7,534 nucleotides of DNA from JBEBXQ01 sp040391535 (GTDB lineage: Bacteria; Bacteroidota; Bacteroidia; Cytophagales; Spirosomataceae): NCBI GenBank assembly GCA_040391535.1, contig JBEBXQ010000176.1, positions 1 through 7,534 of the forward strand. The letters are read 5' to 3'. Position numbers and translations under genes: made by a program. The notes under the pieces are model-generated. The model searched no databases. It was not told the DNA's origin and saw only the letters and a program-made list of their open reading frames with translations. Of the stretch, positions 5,622-7,534 are shown piece after piece. The first letter of the stretch is position 1. Each line of letters starts with the position of its first letter.

Positions 5622-6731
5622 ATGAATTTGGAGAAAATGACACTAAAATTCAAAAGAAACAGATTACAAAGCAGATTTTTGCTTTGTAATCTGTTTATAT
5701 TACTACTATTAATATCTACTACAGGTTACAGTCAGGAAAAAGGTGGATTTAAGAAAAACCCTAAAATCAATGAAGGTAAAGCTACTCCTGCTGAACAGGG
5801 AAAATCCAAAGAACCAGAGGATGATTTCAGGGTTGAGCAGTCTGCCATCCAGTTTCAAAGTCAGTTTGAACCGGTAAAACCTGTCAATCCGGTTGTACAT
5901 GAAGATACGATTTCCATTGACGAAGGAGAACCTTTAATCGTAGAAGTGGTCGATTCTGTTTTTATTGAAGATGAATGGGTAAAAGCTGCAGATTATTTCA
6001 TTATATGGGATGATAATAACATCAATCCTTACGGGACCAACCCACTTGAATTTGACGCAACAGTTGATCTGAAAATCTATGATGATTCGTCCGGAAGAAA
6101 CTGGCACCTCCCCCTGGACAAGATACACGTAACGTCTCAGTTTGGATTCCGCTGGAGCCGCTGGCATACCGGCACAGACCTTAACCTCAATACCGGAGAT
6201 AACGTTTATTCAACATATGACGGTATAGTGAGGGTGGTAGGATTTAACGGACGCGGATATGGCCGCTATGTGGTGGTCAGGCATTACAATGGTCTGGAAA
6301 CACTGTACGGACATTTATCCAAGCCCCTTACAGAATCCGGCCAGTTGGTAAAAGCCGGTGATATCATCGGGTTGGGCGGCAGTACCGGCCGCAGCACAGG
6401 TCCGCACCTTCACTACGAAAACCGTTACGAAGGCCACCCCTTTGACCCCAGAAATATTTTTGAGTGGTCTGAAAGCAAAATAAAATCACAGCATTTTCTG
6501 CTTACCAGCAAGGTATGGGATTTCAGAAGAGGTGGAAAATCTTATAAAAGTGAATTTGAAGAAGAAGCTACACCTACTTATAGCCAGACGTTATTACACC
6601 GCGTAAGATCAGGAGATACGCTTTCAAGTATTGCCAAACGTTACGGCACCACTGCTACTGTACTGGCAAAAAAGAATAACATATCAATACGGTCAACTTT
6701 AAGAATCGGACAAAGGATCCGGATACGATAG
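5622..6731 (+). CDS. Secreted M23 peptidoglycan endopeptidase with C-terminal LysM domain
   Basis: This is a predicted zinc endopeptidase that cuts peptide cross-links in peptidoglycan, acting in the periplasm. A signal peptide covers about residues 1-38 (basic KFKRNRLQSR, hydrophobic FLLCNLFILLLLI, likely cut near GYSQ). An acidic, low-complexity linker follows to about 155. The M23 (LytM-type) domain runs from about 158 to 282: zinc ligands H182 and D186 (HTGTD) and H264, with catalytic H231 (LYGH) and H262 (GPHLH). All are present, so it should be active rather than a degenerate EnvC-like regulator. A LysM domain (326-369, HRVRSGDTLSSIAKRYG) ends the protein and would bind glycan. Two starts are possible: 5622, with AAAGG six bases upstream, or the in-frame ATG at 5637, with GGAG four bases upstream. 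The signal peptide survives either way. It lies 9 bases after trxB and 9 bases before bshB1. A perfect 17-bp hairpin covers codons 12-25. Confidence 0.93.
   Translation: MNLEKMTLKFKRNRLQSRFLLCNLFILLLLISTTGYSQEKGGFKKNPKINEGKATPAEQGKSKEPEDDFRVEQSAIQFQSQFEPVKPVNPVVHEDTISIDEGEPLIVEVVDSVFIEDEWVKAADYFIIWDDNNINPYGTNPLEFDATVDLKIYDDSSGRNWHLPLDKIHVTSQFGFRWSRWHTGTDLNLNTGDNVYSTYDGIVRVVGFNGRGYGRYVVVRHYNGLETLYGHLSKPLTESGQLVKAGDIIGLGGSTGRSTGPHLHYENRYEGHPFDPRNIFEWSESKIKSQHFLLTSKVWDFRRGGKSYKSEFEEEATPTYSQTLLHRVRSGDTLSSIAKRYGTTATVLAKKNNISIRSTLRIGQRIRIR
5657..5696 (+). repeat. Perfect 17-bp inverted repeat inside the signal-peptide codons of the M23 peptidase gene
   Basis: Bases 5657-5673 (AAACAGATTACAAAGCA) are the exact reverse complement of 5680-5696, with a 6-base loop GATTTT. 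Five of the 17 pairs are G-C. The RNA hairpin starts 35 bases after the first candidate ATG and 20 after the second, at the border of the basic and hydrophobic parts of the signal peptide. No U-run follows on the plus strand. On the minus strand a T-rich tract (TTTCTTTTGAATTTT) follows, but no minus-strand gene is there to terminate. Confidence 0.9.
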
Positions 6732-6740
6732 TATTTTAAC

Positions 6741-7466
6741 ATGAAACTTGATATTTTAGCTATTGCAGCCCACCCTGACGACGTTGAGCTTGGCTGTGCC
6801 GGAACCCTGATGGCTCATATTGCTCAGGGGAAAAAAGCAGGTATTCTGGATCTGACGCGCGGAGAACTGGGCACCCGTGGCACACCGGAAACCCGTATTC
6901 AGGAAGCACAGGCAGCTGCAGCTATCCTTGGCGTGGAAGTACGCGAAAATGCAGGATTTGCAGATGGTTTTTTCAGAAACGATGAAACCCATCAGAAAGT
7001 GCTTATTCACTATATACGCAAATACCGTCCTGAGATTGTTTTAGCCAATGCAGTCACTGACCGTCACCCCGATCACGGAAGAGGTGCCGAACTGATTCAT
7101 GAAGCCTGCTTTTATTCGGGATTGAGGATGGTGGAGACAAAAGATGAAAACGGCAGGTTGCAGGAAGCCTGGAGGCCTAAGCACGTTTATCATTTCGTAC
7201 AGGATCAGTATATAAAGCCTGATTTTATTTTTGATATAACTCCCTACTTCGAAAGGAAAATGGATGCTATCCTGGCATTCAGAAGCCAGTTTTTTGTGCA
7301 GGATTATCAGAGTAACGAACCGCAGAGTTATATTTCATCTCCCGAATTCATTCATTTTATACGCTCAAGAGCCGCTGAATATGGCCATGCCATTGGAGTA
7401 GCACATGGGGAAGGATTTACTTCTTACCGCAAATTGGGTGTCAATAACCTGTTTGATCTGAAGTAA
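6741..7466 (+). CDS. bshB1: Bacillithiol biosynthesis deacetylase BshB1 (PIG-L/LmbE family)
   Basis: BshB1 removes the acetyl group from N-acetylglucosaminyl-malate to give glucosaminyl-malate, the second step of bacillithiol synthesis between BshA and BshC, in the cytoplasm. The 241-residue product has the family motif AHPDD (10-14), where H11 and D14 bind zinc and D13 is the expected general base, and HPDH (109-112), where H112 is the third ligand. LTRGELGTRGT (38-48) and AFRSQF (179-184) resemble the BshB1 subgroup as I recall it, rather than mycothiol MshB or general LmbE proteins. Length is normal. The ATG lies 9 bases after the stop of the M23 gene without a clear Shine-Dalgarno sequence, so cotranscription is likely. 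bshA and bshC are not in the window. The rest of the pathway is expected elsewhere in the genome. A close PIG-L relative such as BshB2 is less likely from the motif context. Confidence 0.93.
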   Translation: MKLDILAIAAHPDDVELGCAGTLMAHIAQGKKAGILDLTRGELGTRGTPETRIQEAQAAAAILGVEVRENAGFADGFFRNDETHQKVLIHYIRKYRPEIVLANAVTDRHPDHGRGAELIHEACFYSGLRMVETKDENGRLQEAWRPKHVYHFVQDQYIKPDFIFDITPYFERKMDAILAFRSQFFVQDYQSNEPQSYISSPEFIHFIRSRAAEYGHAIGVAHGEGFTSYRKLGVNNLFDLK

Positions 7467-7488
7467 GAAGCATCATACAATCAATAAA

Positions 7489-7516
7489 AGCGCAGTATGT
7501 CAGTAAATGCTGCGCT
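7489..7516. terminator. Candidate two-way terminator hairpin after bshB1
   Basis: AGCGCAG (7489-7495) pairs with CTGCGCT (7510-7516). The stem extends inward by a G-U, an A-T and a T-A pair to 10 bp with an 8-base loop. It lies 22 bases after the bshB1 stop. On the plus strand the tail CTTACTG is only weakly T-rich. On the minus strand the stem is followed by TTTTATTGATTG, a better tail, so it may mainly serve a convergent gene beyond the right edge. Confidence 0.55.
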
Positions 7517-7534
7517 CTTACTGACTCTACAGAG

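Overview
The window looks like a chromosomal stretch of a member of the Bacteroidota, probably close to Chitinophagaceae. The family assignment is inference. It rests on the QueE sequence type (CX3CX2C cluster motif, C-terminal HKYMDIP), a TPR/PD40/CarboxypepD/OmpA envelope protein, a bacillithiol deacetylase of the BshB1 type, poor Shine-Dalgarno sequences, and -7 promoter boxes resembling TAnnTTTG. There are six protein genes and no tRNA, rRNA or CRISPR array.

Layout. The first 1769 bases are the minus-strand gene mnmE. It is open in one frame from its ATG to the window edge and lacks only its last few codons. A gap of 183 bases separates it from the divergent gene queE (1953-2591). This is followed 34 bases later by a large OmpA-family envelope protein with the domain order of the type IX secretion protein PorE (2626-4524). 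After a 125-base gap with a plausible promoter comes a tight cluster with 9-base gaps: trxB (4650-5612), a secreted M23 peptidase with a C-terminal LysM domain (5622-6731) and bshB1 (6741-7466). A hairpin that could terminate transcription in both directions closes the window.

The most interesting object is inside mnmE. A cassette of about 455 bases (292-746) is bounded by 22-base terminal inverted repeats that match at 20 of 22 positions, and each end also carries its own hairpin. The cassette is open through its full length in the mnmE frame. It encodes a DUF559 domain (predicted Vsr-like nuclease) with its predicted catalytic residues present. It sits exactly between the G4 (NKVD) and G5 (SAATG) motifs of the MnmE GTPase domain. 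Its arginine codons are very different from those of the host gene (10 of 13 AGA/AGG against 3 of 26), it has no methionine, and the host connecting loop seems to have been replaced. It behaves like a mobile, hairpin-ended 'domain cassette' that spreads by in-frame insertion and leaves a chimeric but apparently full-length MnmE.

How the genes fit together. mnmE and queE both serve modification of the wobble base (position 34) of tRNAs, by separate pathways. trxB and bshB1 both belong to thiol redox metabolism (thioredoxin reduction, bacillithiol synthesis). The OmpA-family protein and the M23/LysM peptidase both act at peptidoglycan in the periplasm. A perfect 17-bp hairpin within the signal-peptide codons of the M23 gene is a second unexplained structure.
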